DNA of 64,000 bases from Billgrantia bachuensis (GCF_011742165.1 NZ_JAAQTO010000049.1:1-64000); one strand, 5' to 3'; positions 1-9,750 are shown, counted from the first letter of the stretch. The notes: generated by a model from the letters alone, not told the origin. Made by a program: numbers and translations.

Positions 1-576
1 CAGGTCCCCGTGCAGTGCGCCATGGGGCAGCTCGGAGGCAGCGCCGAAGACGCCCTGGTAGATTTCCACTTCGTCCTTCATCAGGGCTTGATCCTCGGGC
101 GAGAGGTAGCCCAGTACTCTGTGGTGCATGGCCACGAGCCAGTTGAGATCGCGTGGGTTGGGGCGATGGCCGGGAAAATGCTGGGATACCGCGTGCATGC
201 GCCCCAGCGCGTCACCCAAAGCCTGACACTGCGTCAGGCTGGGCGCCATGGGGTGGCGTCCGGGCAGCCGGGGAAACAGCAGCGAGGGCTTGCCGGCCAG
301 GCTGTGCAGGGCGATGCCCTCGCGATCGTGCACCGGTCCCGGCACCGGCAGGCGATGCTCGTCGAGATAGTCGAGCAGTTCGACGAAGAACGGCAGCTCC
401 TCGTGCTCGCCCTGCTCGAACAGCGTCAGCACCAGCTCGCGGCGGTCGGTAGTGACGAAGAAGGTGGTGTTCTCGGTGCCCCCGGCGACTCCCTCCAGGG
501 AGACCAGGTTGCCGACGTCGAAACGCCTGAGAAACTCCGCGACCTGTGCGTCGCTCAACGGGGTGAATACGGCCAT
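1..576 (-). CDS. thrB: Homoserine kinase, C-terminus cut by window edge
   Basis: Phosphorylates L-homoserine with ATP to O-phosphohomoserine in cytoplasmic threonine biosynthesis. The ATG at 576 opens a protein beginning MAVFTPLSDAQVAEFL, the typical start of the Pseudomonas-type ThrB that has the aminoglycoside-phosphotransferase fold. The 192 readable codons end at ALHGDL, the start of the catalytic-loop HGD motif of that fold. The rest of the protein, probably more than 100 residues, lies beyond position 1. It follows the DUF2782 gene on the same strand after about 110 bases, and the two face polA, the gene order known in Pseudomonas and Halomonas. An operon with DUF2782 is likely but not shown. 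Confidence 0.93.
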   Translation of the reverse strand, partial: MAVFTPLSDAQVAEFLRRFDVGNLVSLEGVAGGTENTTFFVTTDRRELVLTLFEQGEHEELPFFVELLDYLDEHRLPVPGPVHDREGIALHSLAGKPSLLFPRLPGRHPMAPSLTQCQALGDALGRMHAVSQHFPGHRPNPRDLNWLVAMHHRVLGYLSPEDQALMKDEVEIYQGVFGAASELPHGALHGDL

Positions 577-685
577 GTGTCTCTCGCCCAGGTTGCCAAG
601 CCGCCTATTGTAGCGTCTTGGCACTTCGATGCACGTCTGCTGGACACGTTCCGGCGTTCACCAGCGATCAATCCCGGTGCGATGG

Positions 686-982
686 CTAGAAGCGAATCAG
701 TACCCACTGGGGCACGGCGACGCGGTCGCCCTCCTCGCGCTCGAAGTTACCGTCGCCGTCGTGGTCGACCAGGAAATAGCTGGCGCCTTGGCGCGGGCGG
801 ACCTCGATGGCATACAGCTGGCCGTTGACGCGGTACTCGTGAATGGTGCGATCTTCCTCCTGGCGGATGGTGATGTCGGGCTCGACATCGGCGGAGGATT
901 GGGCCAAGGCGGGCGCGGCCGCCGCCAGGCCGAGGCCGAGGGAAAGCAGTGCTACTGCCAGGAAACGAGGAGAAACGTTCAT
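686..982 (-). CDS. DUF2782 family exported protein
   Basis: A 98-residue protein of the DUF2782 family, function unknown. The start MNVSPRFLAV at 982 is preferred over an upstream ATG at 1081, because it gives a clean signal peptide (basic start, hydrophobic run of Leu/Ala, ending near APALAQ) and a short mature protein. The mature part is acidic and contains the pattern IHEYRVNGQLYAIEV and a DHDGDGNFE stretch that resembles a calcium-binding loop but has no EF-hand around it. It lies upstream of thrB on the same strand and is divergent from polA. Confidence 0.8.
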   Translation of the reverse strand: MNVSPRFLAVALLSLGLGLAAAAPALAQSSADVEPDITIRQEEDRTIHEYRVNGQLYAIEVRPRQGASYFLVDHDGDGNFEREEGDRVAVPQWVLIRF

Positions 983-1140
983 GATGCCTCCCAAGTGCGC
1001 ATGCGACGATCGCTGCCGCTGACTCCAGTGTATGACGTTGGACAGCGTGATCCCAACGATGGCGGCAAAAGCGGCGTGCAATGCGTATCATGGCTGATCA
1101 GAATCACATTTTCCTGCACAGACCCAACGGATGCCGATAC

Positions 1141-3924
1141 ATGGCCGACACGCCCATCGTTCTCGTCGACGGTTCCTCCTATCTCTACCGCGCCTTCCAC
1201 GCCTTGCCGCCGCTGACTACCTCCACGGGCCAGCCCACCGGCGCCATCAAGGGCGTGCTCAACATGCTCAAGCGGCTGATCAAGGACTATCCCGACAGCC
1301 CCATGGCGGTGGTGTTCGACGCCAAGGGCAAGACCTTCCGCGACGAGCTTTTCGAGGAGTACAAGGCGCAGCGCCCGCCGATGCCCGACGACCTGCGTAG
1401 CCAGGTGGAACCGCTCTACGCCTGCGTACGCGCGCTGGGATTGCCGCTGCTGTGCGTCGAGGGCGTCGAGGCCGACGACGTCATCGGCACGCTGGCCCGG
1501 CTCGCCACCGAGGCCGGGCGCGATGCGGTGATTTCCACCGGTGACAAGGACATGGCGCAACTGGTCAATGGCCACATCACCCTGGTCAATACCATGAAGG
1601 ACGAGACTCTGGACGTTGCCGGCGTCAAGGACAAGTTCGGCCTGCCGCCGGAGCTGATCATCGACTTCCTGGCGCTGATGGGCGACAAGGTGGACAACAT
1701 TCCCGGGGTACCGGGAGTGGGCGAGAAGACCGCGCTGGGCCTGCTGCAGGGTGTGGGCGGAGGGCTGGATGCCATCTATGCCGATCTGGACAAGGTCAGG
1801 ACGCTCGACTTCCGCGGCGCCAAGACCTTGTCCAAGAAGCTCGACGAGCACCGCGAGATGGCCTACCTCTCGTACCAGTTGGCCACCATCAAGACCGACT
1901 GCGAACTGCCGGTGGGGCTCGACGACCTCGACATCGCTCATCCCGACCGCGAGGCGCTCAAGCGGCTCTATACCGAACTCGAATTCAAGGCCTGGCTCTC
2001 CGAGCTGCTGGCCGGCAAGGACGAGGGGGTCGACGACGTCGAGCGTGGCGCAGGGGTGGCGGGGGCGGCAGCGGCGGGCAATCTCGACCCCGACGCACCG
2101 CCGGCCAGCGTGGCGGCGTGCCAGAACCACCTGATCCTGACCCAGGCCGAACTCGACGAGTGGCTGGCCCGACTCGATGCCTGCGAGGCCTTCTGCTTCG
2201 ACCTCGAGACCAACAGCCTCAACTACATGGACGCCGAAATCGTCGGCGTGGGGCTGGCGCTGAATCCCGGCGAGGCGGCTTATGTGCCGCTCGCCCATGA
2301 TTATATCGACGTGCCCGACCAGCTCGACCGGGCCGGCGTGCTGGCGTCACTGAAGCCGCTGCTGGAAGATCCCTGTCGCGGCAAGATCGGCCAGAATCTG
2401 AAATATGACATCTCGGTGCTGGCCAACTACGACATTCAGGTGCGCGGGCCGCTGACCGATACCATGCTCGAATCCTACGTGCTCAACTCCACCGCCACCC
2501 GTCACGACATGGACTCGCTGGCGCTGAAGTACCTCGGCCAGAAGACGGTGAGCTTCGAGGAGATCGCCGGCAAGGGCGCCAAGCAGCTCACCTTCAACCA
2601 GATCGACTTCGAGCAGGCCGTGCCCTACGCCTGCGAGGACGTCGACATCACCCTGCGGCTGCACTGCGAACTGCGTCCGCGCATCGAGGCGGAAGGTCGC
2701 CTGGCCGAAGTGCTCGACACCATCGAGCGCCCGCTGATCCCGGTGCTGTCGCGCATCGAACGCACCGGAGTGGCGATCGACGCCGCGCGGCTGCACGCCC
2801 AGAGCCAGGAGCTCGAGGGGCGCATCCAGGAACTCGAGACGCGCGCCTTCGAGCTGGCCGGGCGCGAGTTCAATCTCGGTTCGCCCAAGCAGCTCGGTGA
2901 AATCCTGTTCGACGAGCAGAAGATTCCGGTGATCAAGAAGACGCCCAAGGGCGCGCCCTCCACCGCCGAGGCAGTGCTCGAGGAGCTGGCGCTGGACTAC
3001 CCACTGCCCAAGGTGATCATGGAGCATCGCGGCCTGGCCAAGCTCAAGTCGACCTATACCGACAAGCTGCCGCGGCTGGTCAACAAGCGCACCGGGAGAC
3101 TGCACACCAGCTACCACCAGGCGGTCGCCGCCACCGGGCGCCTGTCGTCGTCCGACCCCAACCTGCAGAACATTCCCATCCGTACCGAGGAGGGGCGCAG
3201 GATACGCCAGGCGTTCATTGCCCGGCCCGGCTATCGCATCGTCGCCGCCGACTACTCGCAGATCGAGCTGCGCATCATGGCCCACCTCTCCGGGGACCAG
3301 GGGCTGCTCTCGGCCTTCGCCGAGGGGCGCGACATCCACACCGCCACCGCCGCCGAAGTCTTCGGCGTGGCGCTGGAGAAGGTCTCGGGCGAGCAGCGGC
3401 GCAGTGCCAAGGCGATCAACTTCGGGCTGATCTACGGCATGAGCGCCTGGGGTCTGGGCAAACAGCTGCGCATCGAGCGCAGCCAGGCGCAGACCTACAT
3501 CGACCGCTACTTCGACCGCTACCCGGGAGTCGCCCGCTACATGGACCGCATCCGCGCCCAGGCCGCCGAGGACGGCTTCGTCGAGACCGTCTTCGGCCGC
3601 CGGCTCTACCTGCCCGAGATTCGCGCCCAGAACCACGCCCGGCGCCAGGCCGCCGAGCGCACCGCGATCAACGCGCCGATGCAGGGCACCGCGGCGGACA
3701 TCATCAAGCGCGCCATGATCGAGGTCGATGGCTGGCTGCAGGGCAGCGGCTTCGACGCCTGCATGGTGATGCAGGTCCACGACGAGCTGGTGTTCGAGGT
3801 CGGCGAGAGCCAGGTGGACGAATTCATCGGCGAGGTGAAGTCGCGCATGCAGGCCGCCGCCGAGCTCAGCGTGCCGCTGATCGTCGAGGCCGAGAGTGGC
3901 GTCAACTGGGACGAGGCGCACTAG
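1141..3924 (+). CDS. polA: DNA polymerase I
   Basis: Repair and Okazaki-fragment-processing polymerase, 927 residues, close to the E. coli length of 928. It has an N-terminal 5'-3' exonuclease (starting [17 protein letters not shown], with GDKDMAQLV and VGEKTA motifs), a central 3'-5' exonuclease with an intact D-x-E ([10 protein letters not shown] near residue 360), and a C-terminal family A polymerase with DYSQIELR (motif A), [12 protein letters not shown] (motif B) and [10 protein letters not shown] (motif C). The ATG at 1141 is chosen because E. coli PolA starts just before the same IVLVDGSS block. An in-frame ATG at 1081 would add 20 unrelated residues. Only six bases separate its stop from that of the convergent tauE-like gene. 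Confidence 0.98.
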   Translation: MADTPIVLVDGSSYLYRAFHALPPLTTSTGQPTGAIKGVLNMLKRLIKDYPDSPMAVVFDAKGKTFRDELFEEYKAQRPPMPDDLRSQVEPLYACVRALGLPLLCVEGVEADDVIGTLARLATEAGRDAVISTGDKDMAQLVNGHITLVNTMKDETLDVAGVKDKFGLPPELIIDFLALMGDKVDNIPGVPGVGEKTALGLLQGVGGGLDAIYADLDKVRTLDFRGAKTLSKKLDEHREMAYLSYQLATIKTDCELPVGLDDLDIAHPDREALKRLYTELEFKAWLSELLAGKDEGVDDVERGAGVAGAAAAGNLDPDAPPASVAACQNHLILTQAELDEWLARLDACEAFCFDLETNSLNYMDAEIVGVGLALNPGEAAYVPLAHDYIDVPDQLDRAGVLASLKPLLEDPCRGKIGQNLKYDISVLANYDIQVRGPLTDTMLESYVLNSTATRHDMDSLALKYLGQKTVSFEEIAGKGAKQLTFNQIDFEQAVPYACEDVDITLRLHCELRPRIEAEGRLAEVLDTIERPLIPVLSRIERTGVAIDAARLHAQSQELEGRIQELETRAFELAGREFNLGSPKQLGEILFDEQKIPVIKKTPKGAPSTAEAVLEELALDYPLPKVIMEHRGLAKLKSTYTDKLPRLVNKRTGRLHTSYHQAVAATGRLSSSDPNLQNIPIRTEEGRRIRQAFIARPGYRIVAADYSQIELRIMAHLSGDQGLLSAFAEGRDIHTATAAEVFGVALEKVSGEQRRSAKAINFGLIYGMSAWGLGKQLRIERSQAQTYIDRYFDRYPGVARYMDRIRAQAAEDGFVETVFGRRLYLPEIRAQNHARRQAAERTAINAPMQGTAADIIKRAMIEVDGWLQGSGFDACMVMQVHDELVFEVGESQVDEFIGEVKSRMQAAAELSVPLIVEAESGVNWDEAH

Positions 3925-3934
3925 CGGGCGCTAG
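3921..3934. other. Palindrome spanning two convergent stop codons
   Basis: CTAGCGGGCGCTAG is an inverted repeat (CTAGCG-GG-CGCTAG) that contains the TAG stop of polA at 3922-3924 and the TAG stop of the TauE-like gene read from the other strand at 3931-3933. It has no T-run, so it is not a typical intrinsic terminator. It may simply reflect two opposed TAG codons. Confidence 0.5.
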
Positions 3935-4644
3935 AAGGGGATCATCAGGATGACGCCCGACACCAGCGCGAACAGCAGCACGCCCTGGCGCAGGCGCCTG
4001 GCGTCTATGCGGTGGTGTGTCACGCGACTGGCGACGCTACCGAGGACCAGCGGCGGCAGCAGGTAGAGCGCCCAGAGCAACTGGTCGAGGTGAAACTTGC
4101 CCGCTGCGGCCAGAATGATCAGCGAGATGATCTCGCCGACCAGGAAGCAGCAGGCAATGGTCGAGCGCAGTTCCGGCCCGGGGCGATGCTGGTAGAGCAG
4201 CGCCAGGGGCGGGCCGCCGACACCGGTGGCGGTCTCGGTGATGCCGGTGATGACGCCGACGGTAGCGCAAGCGCTACGCTGCGGTCGGAACACCGGGGCG
4301 AACAGGGCGGCGAGCACGGCGATGACCGTCGAGGCGCCGACCACCTGGTTGAGACCGTCGGCGCTCAGGATGACCAGGATCCACAGGCCTAGGAAGGTGC
4401 CGGGCAGGCGACCCAGGCTGATCCAGCCGACACCCTTCCAGTCGATTGCCTCGCGCTCGCGCAGGCCGACATAAAGATTGAGCGGCAACATCAGGATCAG
4501 CAGGGCGATAGGCAGCAGGTCCGGGCGCAGAAAGCCCAGCACAGGAGCGACGATCAGCGCGAAGCCGATACCGATCGCGCCCTGTACGAAGGCGGCGATA
4601 CCGGTGGCGGCGGCAATGATGACGAAGACGGCGATCTCGTTCAT
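3931..4644 (-). CDS. TauE/SafE family sulfite exporter-like permease
   Basis: Inner-membrane protein of 237 residues with about eight hydrophobic segments. The N-terminal pattern AAFVQGAIGIGFALIVAP and the mid-protein ITETATGVGGPPLALLY are the two repeated half-motifs of the TauE/SafE family (PF01925), which moves small organic anions such as sulfite, sulfoacetate or other carboxylates. The start at 4644 overlaps the stop of the upstream amidohydrolase by ATGA, so the two are translationally coupled. The context suggests export of a product of that enzyme, or uptake related to it. The substrate is unknown. Confidence 0.88.
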   Translation of the reverse strand: MNEIAVFVIIAAATGIAAFVQGAIGIGFALIVAPVLGFLRPDLLPIALLILMLPLNLYVGLREREAIDWKGVGWISLGRLPGTFLGLWILVILSADGLNQVVGASTVIAVLAALFAPVFRPQRSACATVGVITGITETATGVGGPPLALLYQHRPGPELRSTIACCFLVGEIISLIILAAAGKFHLDQLLWALYLLPPLVLGSVASRVTHHRIDARRLRQGVLLFALVSGVILMIPF

Positions 4645-6122
4645 GACGCGCGAGCCGCTCCCGCGGTCATCCCGACGCCGATTTCCTGATTTCCATTGAC
4701 CATTGCCCGGTGCGCCGCCGACGGCGGGTGCACTCGGTAGATCGGTGCGCGTTCCACTGCGGCGCCGGCCGCCTCGCGCACCTCGCGCAGCAGCGCGCGA
4801 GCATCCCAGTCCACCGGCCAGCCCTGCCACAGGCGCAGCCGGCCGTTGGTGAACACGGCGTCTATCTGGTCGCGATTGGCGTAGCGCACCAATTCCCACG
4901 GACGATCCCAGGAGGGTGTCATCTCCGGCACGTCGAGGTCGACGAGCAGGAAGTCGGCGGCCAGGCCCGGGGCGACCTCGCCGGTCAGCCCCTTGAGTCC
5001 CGCCGCATCGGCGCTGGCACGGGTGGCGTGATCGAGCCACAGCCAGCCGCCACCACAGGACGAATCCCCGGTCGCCAGACCGACGGTCAGGCGCTGGCTG
5101 GTCTCGGCGGCATCCATCAGGCGGAAAGCGTCGCTGCGCGTGCCGTCGGTGCCCAGGCCGAAGCGGATGCCCAGCGCGGCCATCTGCAGTGCCGGCGCAA
5201 CGGCGTTGCCCTTCCACGAGCTGGCAACCGGATTGAAGGCCACTGCGGTACCGGTATCGCGCAGCAGGTTGAGCTCCGCTGGCGTGACCAGGGTGGCGTG
5301 GGCGACCAGCGTTTGCGGCCCCAGCGCACCCACCATGTGCAGATGCTCCAGTGGGCGTTGACGCCGCGCGATCAGCGAGCGCTCCACCGCCTGGAGGTGC
5401 TCGTTGACGTGGGTCTGGAAGATGGCGCTACCCTCGGCGCAGAGTGCGGCCGCGTCGCGCAGCATGTCATCGCTGGCCACCTCGGGAATCGATACTGCCA
5501 GCGAAGGCGCAACCAGCGCATGCCCGGCCCAGCGGGCCAAATGTCTCTCGGCCTCGCGACGGATCACAGCACCGTCCTTGATCGTGTCCTTGCCGCCCAG
5601 GTCGTTGCAGATGAAGCCCAGCACGCAGCGCAGGCCGGTCTCCTCGGCGGCCTGGGCGATGCTGCCGATCTCCGCCGAGGCGCGGGTGCCGGCGTCCACC
5701 GCGGTGGTGAAACCGCCGCGCAGCGCCTCCAGCGCGGCGAGCTTGGCCGAGAGGTGCAGCAACCTTTCGTCGAGGCTGGCCTCGAGCGGGACCCAGATGC
5801 GCTTGAAGATCTCGGAGGGCTCGCCGAACACCAGCGACTTTCCCAGCGACTGGGTCAGATGATGGTGGGTGTCGATAAAGCCGGGCATGAGCAGCTTGCC
5901 CGGCAGCTCGATCGGCGTCAGTTCGGGGTGGCGGGCAAGCACTGCTGCCCGCTCGCCGATCTCGGCGAACTTGCCGTCCGCGACGAGAACCGCCTGGCCC
6001 TTGGCGCAGCCGCTCCCGAGCAGTACCTCCTCGGGGAGCAGCAGAAGGGCGTCGGCATCGAAAGTCTCGGGGACAAGCTTCCCCTGGCCCACGGTGTCGC
6101 GGGCCTGTGACTGGCTGTACAT
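4641..6122 (-). CDS. Amidohydrolase of the TRZ/ATZ (nucleobase deaminase-like) group
   Basis: Cytoplasmic metal-dependent hydrolase of 493 residues. Amidohydrolase-superfamily ligands are visible: the HxH motif in GFIDTHHHLTQSLG, a His in QTHVNEHLQAV, a His in LVAHATLVT and the metal Asp in GLGTDGTRSD. This arrangement fits the subgroup with guanine, 8-oxoguanine, cytosine and triazine deaminases. It is coupled to the TauE-like exporter downstream and follows an NCS2 nucleobase permease by 13 bases, so deamination of an imported purine, pyrimidine or related heterocycle is the best inference. The start at 6122 (MYSQSQ) is preferred over an upstream ATG at 6209 that lies inside the permease gene. 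Confidence 0.87.
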   Translation of the reverse strand: MYSQSQARDTVGQGKLVPETFDADALLLLPEEVLLGSGCAKGQAVLVADGKFAEIGERAAVLARHPELTPIELPGKLLMPGFIDTHHHLTQSLGKSLVFGEPSEIFKRIWVPLEASLDERLLHLSAKLAALEALRGGFTTAVDAGTRASAEIGSIAQAAEETGLRCVLGFICNDLGGKDTIKDGAVIRREAERHLARWAGHALVAPSLAVSIPEVASDDMLRDAAALCAEGSAIFQTHVNEHLQAVERSLIARRQRPLEHLHMVGALGPQTLVAHATLVTPAELNLLRDTGTAVAFNPVASSWKGNAVAPALQMAALGIRFGLGTDGTRSDAFRLMDAAETSQRLTVGLATGDSSCGGGWLWLDHATRASADAAGLKGLTGEVAPGLAADFLLVDLDVPEMTPSWDRPWELVRYANRDQIDAVFTNGRLRLWQGWPVDWDARALLREVREAAGAAVERAPIYRVHPPSAAHRAMVNGNQEIGVGMTAGAARAS

Positions 6123-6135
6123 GAGGTTTCCTTGC

Positions 6136-7524
6136 TTACTTGCTTTTGAGGGGATCGCTGGACAGTTCGGCCCCTTGGGTCGCCGGCGCGTCAGCACGGG
6201 AATGGCCAAGGTGGTGAAACAGGATGTTGACCAGCACCGCAGTCAGCGTGCCCATGGCCAGGCCGTTGCCGAGGATGATCTGAAGATGCTGCGGAAAGGC
6301 GCTGTAGAAGCCGGGCACGACGATGGGAATCAGGCCCATGGCCAGCGCCGCGGCCAGTGTGAACATGTTGCCGTGCTCGTTGAAATCAACCTTGCGCAGG
6401 ATGTTGATGCCCATCACGCCGATGATCGCGAACACGATCACCGCGGTACCGGCGACCACTGCGGTGGGCAGGGTGGCGGCCAGCCGGCCGAGCGGGGCGA
6501 GCAGTGCCAGGACCACCAGAATGATACCGGCCGCTACGGTCACGTAGCGCGAACGCACGCCGGTGGCTCGGACGATGCCGATGTTCTCGCCGCTGGTGAT
6601 GATCAGCGAGGTACCGAAACAGCCGCCGATCAGGGAACCCAGTGCATCGGCGCGAATGTTGCGCGGCACCAGGGCGCGCGGATCGCCCTTCTTCTCGACG
6701 ATCTCGGCGGTGGCCATGGTCTGGCCGGTGGCTTCGGTCATCGACACCACGCTGAAGATGATCAGCGGCAGCGAGGCGAAGATGTCGAACTTGGGCATGC
6801 CGAAGGGGAACAGCGACGGAAAGGCAACTACCGGGCCGGAGAACACGCTGTCGAAGCTCATCACGCCGAGCAGCGTGGCCACCACTGCGCCGGCGATCAG
6901 TCCCAGCATCACGGCGATGCGCTGCAGCACGCCGGTGAACACGCGGGCGAAGAGCACAATGCAGCCCATGGTCAGCAGCGCCAGGGCGATGCTGGTCAAA
7001 TTGGCGAAATCCGGCGAATCCGGCTTGCCGGTGATCAGCCCGCCGAAGATTCGCACCAGGTTGACCGCGACCAACAGCAGCATGGTGCCGATCACGATAG
7101 GCGGAAAGAATCTCAGCACCTTGGTGAAGAACGGCAAGGCGAGAAAGTAGAACAGCCCGGTGAGGATGACCGCACCGGTGGCCGTTTGAATGTCGGTGGC
7201 CTGGGCGATGGCCAGGAAGATCACGATCGGCGCACCGCCCGGCACCTGAACGAAAGGCAGGCGCGCGCCGATACCGAAGGGGCCGAAGGACTGCAGCAGC
7301 GTGCCCAGGCCGCAGGCCAGGAAGGTTGCGCTCATCAACGCCACCATGACGTCGCTGCCGAAGCCCATCGCCTGGCCTACCAGGAACACGGCGGTGATCG
7401 GCGCAGCGGCCATCACCAGTACGTGTTGGAAGCCGTAGAGCATCATCGAGTGCAAGGGCAGTTTTTCGTCGACGGGCTCGACCGCGGACGTATTAGGCTC
7501 GGTGGGATCGTGTGTCGTTCTCAT
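6136..7524 (-). CDS. NCS2 family nucleobase (uracil/xanthine) permease
   Basis: Inner-membrane nucleobase:proton symporter, 462 residues with about 12-14 membrane segments. NCS2 signatures include the amphipathic substrate-site region SMTEATGQTMATAEIVEKKG, the following GCFGTSLIITSGENIG, and the early QHVLVMAAAPITA segment. The start MRTTHD at 7524 has a GAGGAAG ribosome site just upstream. Longer starts would run through the divergent regulator's promoter. It leads a three-gene unit with the amidohydrolase and TauE-like genes and is divergent from a LysR regulator. The exact substrate (uracil, xanthine, urate or other) cannot be read from the sequence. Confidence 0.92.
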   Translation of the reverse strand: MRTTHDPTEPNTSAVEPVDEKLPLHSMMLYGFQHVLVMAAAPITAVFLVGQAMGFGSDVMVALMSATFLACGLGTLLQSFGPFGIGARLPFVQVPGGAPIVIFLAIAQATDIQTATGAVILTGLFYFLALPFFTKVLRFFPPIVIGTMLLLVAVNLVRIFGGLITGKPDSPDFANLTSIALALLTMGCIVLFARVFTGVLQRIAVMLGLIAGAVVATLLGVMSFDSVFSGPVVAFPSLFPFGMPKFDIFASLPLIIFSVVSMTEATGQTMATAEIVEKKGDPRALVPRNIRADALGSLIGGCFGTSLIITSGENIGIVRATGVRSRYVTVAAGIILVVLALLAPLGRLAATLPTAVVAGTAVIVFAIIGVMGINILRKVDFNEHGNMFTLAAALAMGLIPIVVPGFYSAFPQHLQIILGNGLAMGTLTAVLVNILFHHLGHSRADAPATQGAELSSDPLKSK

Positions 7525-7613
7525 GGCTAGCTTCCTCTGTAATTGTTGTCGCTGCTCTACGCAAGCTAGCGCCGCTCGACTGTCCCGGTCCATAATAAAG
7601 TTTCGCTCATTCT

Positions 7614-7630
7614 GTTGCCGAAAAGGCAAC
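7614..7630. promoter_or_regulatory. LysR-type operator between permease and regulator genes
   Basis: GTTGCC-GAAAA-GGCAAC is a perfect 6-bp inverted repeat with the T-N11-A spacing typical of LysR-type recognition sites. It sits 27 bases upstream of the lysR start. An AT-rich stretch (CATAATAAAG, 7591-7600) provides a TATTAT-like -10 for the minus-strand permease unit. Autoregulation and control of the divergent unit are inferred. Confidence 0.7.
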
Positions 7631-7657
7631 GATTTGTCTCGCTCTGGATGACAAGCC

Positions 7658-8602
7658 ATGCAGTTACTGCTGACCTCCCTGCGCTATTTCGAGGAAGTCG
7701 CCCGCCAGGGGTCGCTGCGCAAGGCGGCGGAACGGCTGCACGTCGCCGCTTCGGCGATCAATCGACAGATTCTCAAGCTCGAGGACGAACTCGGCGTACC
7801 GCTGTTCGAGCGTTTGCCGCGTGGGCTACGGCTGTCGCCTGCCGGAGAGCTGATGCTCTACCAGATTCGTCAGTGGCAGCGCGACGAGCGCCAGATGCTG
7901 GAGACCTTGGGCGACATTCGAGGTACCGGCTGTGCCGAGGTTCGCATCGCCACTATCGAGTCGCTGACCGATCAGGTGTTACCGACCGTGTTGGGCGGCT
8001 TCAGAGAGCGATTTCCCAGGGTGCGTTTCGTGCTGACCACTGGCCTGACCGAGACGATCCTGGAGCAGGTCGCCACCGGCGAGGCCGATATCGGCATCTG
8101 CATGAACCCGCCGGTGACACGGCGGATTCGCTTCGAACAGGCGGTCGAGCTGGGCTTCGGTGCGGTGGTGGCGCCATCGCATCCGCTGGCCGAGAAGGAG
8201 ACGGTACGCTTGCGTGACTGTCGTCACTACCCGGCGATTCTGCCCAGCGCCGAGATGTTCCACGGCTCGACCCTGGAGCGAACGCTAGCCAATTCGGATA
8301 TCGACCTCGCACCACTGGCCGGCTGCAATCGAATCCTGACGATCAAGTCGCTGGCGCGGGCAGGGTTGGGAGTCGCCTTCCTCAACAAGCTCGATATCGC
8401 CCGCGAACTGGAGCATGGCGAGCTGGTGTTCAAGCCGCTGCAGGATCGAAACATCGCCAAGGCCCGGCTGGTGCTGTGCAGCGCTGCAGAGCGCTCGCTG
8501 CCGTTGGCGGTGGCGGTACTGGCACAGGAGTTGAGCGAGGCGCTGCTGGGAATCGAGCCCAAGGATGATGGCGCTGTTTCAAGCGCGAAGGGGAAGGTGT
8601 AA
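7658..8602 (+). CDS. LysR family transcriptional regulator
   Basis: DNA-binding regulator of 314 residues with an N-terminal winged HTH (RYFEEVARQGSLRKAAERLH then SAINRQILKLEDELGVPLFER) and a C-terminal effector-binding domain from about residue 90. It is divergent from the NCS2 permease-amidohydrolase-TauE unit with a LysR box in between, so it very probably controls that unit in response to a nucleobase-like ligand. A strong palindromic hairpin follows its stop by one base. Confidence 0.92.
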   Translation: MQLLLTSLRYFEEVARQGSLRKAAERLHVAASAINRQILKLEDELGVPLFERLPRGLRLSPAGELMLYQIRQWQRDERQMLETLGDIRGTGCAEVRIATIESLTDQVLPTVLGGFRERFPRVRFVLTTGLTETILEQVATGEADIGICMNPPVTRRIRFEQAVELGFGAVVAPSHPLAEKETVRLRDCRHYPAILPSAEMFHGSTLERTLANSDIDLAPLAGCNRILTIKSLARAGLGVAFLNKLDIARELEHGELVFKPLQDRNIAKARLVLCSAAERSLPLAVAVLAQELSEALLGIEPKDDGAVSSAKGKV

Positions 8603-8603
8603 A

Positions 8604-8637
8604 CGCAAACGCCCGCGGCCATGGCCGCGGGCGTTTG
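8604..8637. terminator. 34-bp perfect palindrome, bidirectional terminator
   Basis: A perfect palindrome from GCAAACGCCCGCGG to CCGCGGGCGTTTGC with centre CCATGG. It lies between two convergent genes, the lysR ending at 8602 and the iron-binding protein gene ending at 8655. The A-rich and T-rich outer ends (AAAC/GTTT) let either strand form a GC stem with a short U stretch, so termination in both directions is likely. Confidence 0.75.
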
Positions 8638-8654
8638 CTCATGCCGGGTTAGGC

Positions 8655-9683
8655 TTAGCGCCAGCCGACGCGATCGAAGATGCGGATCGCTTCCGGATTG
8701 TTCTCGCCCAGGATGCTGACGTTGAGGCCATCCTTTTTGAACTCGCCCCAGGACTCCAGGGTCTCGCTCATCTTCACGCCCTCGACCACGGGGAACTCGT
8801 AGTTGCCGGCGGCGAAGATCTCCTGGGCCTCGTCGGAAGCCAGGAACTCGAGGAAGCGAACCGCGTTCTCGCGGTTGGGGGCGCCTTCGACCACGCCGGC
8901 GCCACCGACATTGACGTGAGTGCCGCGCTCGTCCTGGTTGGGGAACAGGATACCGACCTTCTCGGCCACTTCGCGGTCGGCGGCTTCTTCGGATTCGAGC
9001 AGGCGCACGTAGTAGTAGTGGTTGCCCACGGCCAGGTCGCACTCACCGGCTGCCACTGCCTTGATCTGATCGGTGTCGCCGCCTTCGGGATCGCGCGCCA
9101 TGTTGTTGACGATGCCCTGGGCCCACTCTTCGGCTCCTTCCTCACCGTGGTGCTCGATCATCGAGGCCAGCAGCGACTGGTTGTAGATGTTGCTTGAGGA
9201 GCGGATACACACCTCGCCTTCCCAGCGCGGATCGGTCAGATCCTCGTAGGAGATGATCTCGCTGGGATCGACGTTCTCGGGGTTGTAGAAGATTGCACGC
9301 ACGCGCTGGCTGAAGCCGAACCACTTGCCCTCGGGGTGGCGCATGGCTTCCGGCAGACGCTCGGCGAGCACGTCGGACTCGACGCTTTGGAAGATGCCAT
9401 CCTGCTCGGCACGCCACAGGCGACCGGCATCCACGGTGATCAGTACGTCGGCGGGGCTGGCCACGCCTTCGCGCTGGATGCGCTCGATCAGCTGGTCGGA
9501 GTCGCCCTCGAGGAGGTTGACCTCGATGCCGGTCTCCTCGGTAAAGGCCTGGTAGAGCTTTTCGTCGGAGTCGTAGTGGCGGGCCGAGTAGAGGTTGATT
9601 TCCTCGGCGACGGCGGTGGAAGCCAGCGCGGAGCTTGCCAGTACGGCGGCAAGCGGAGCGACGAGACGATGACGGTGGGTCAT
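8655..9683 (-). CDS. Ferric-iron ABC transporter, periplasmic binding protein
   Basis: Periplasmic Fe(III)-binding protein of the FbpA/FutA/SfuA family, 342 residues. A signal peptide ends near STAVAEE. The mature protein opens EINLYSARHYDSD, the usual start of the family, and carries the Tyr cluster NHYYYVR used to coordinate ferric iron. The C-terminal part has family landmarks such as HVNVGGAGVVEGAPN. The start at 9683 has a GAGGTG ribosome site upstream. It is divergent from the ATPase gene, and a Fur-like site lies between them. FutA-like substrate range (Fe3+) is known for the family; specificity is inferred here. Confidence 0.93.
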   Translation of the reverse strand: MTHRHRLVAPLAAVLASSALASTAVAEEINLYSARHYDSDEKLYQAFTEETGIEVNLLEGDSDQLIERIQREGVASPADVLITVDAGRLWRAEQDGIFQSVESDVLAERLPEAMRHPEGKWFGFSQRVRAIFYNPENVDPSEIISYEDLTDPRWEGEVCIRSSSNIYNQSLLASMIEHHGEEGAEEWAQGIVNNMARDPEGGDTDQIKAVAAGECDLAVGNHYYYVRLLESEEAADREVAEKVGILFPNQDERGTHVNVGGAGVVEGAPNRENAVRFLEFLASDEAQEIFAAGNYEFPVVEGVKMSETLESWGEFKKDGLNVSILGENNPEAIRIFDRVGWR

Positions 9684-9726
9684 GATGGTTGCACCTCGAG
9701 AGCCTGACGTAACAGGTTTTTGTTGA

Positions 9727-9750
9727 AGTAATGATAATACGTTGCATTAC
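9727..9750. promoter_or_regulatory. Fur-box-like operator
   Basis: GTAATG at 9728-9733 and CATTAC at 9745-9750 form an inverted repeat around ATAATACGTTG. The left part contains TAATGATAAT, identical to ten consecutive positions of the 19-bp Fur consensus, and hand alignment of 9727-9745 gives 12 of 19 matches. It sits about 45 bases upstream of the iron-binding protein start and is shared with the divergent ATPase gene, which fits iron repression of both. Confidence 0.65.

Noticed and set aside
2347-3921. Long minus-strand open frame (524 codons) opposite polA
   Set aside because: It is an antisense shadow produced by GC-rich codon bias. The plus strand is unmistakably DNA polymerase I, and the antisense product is low-complexity with no family motif.
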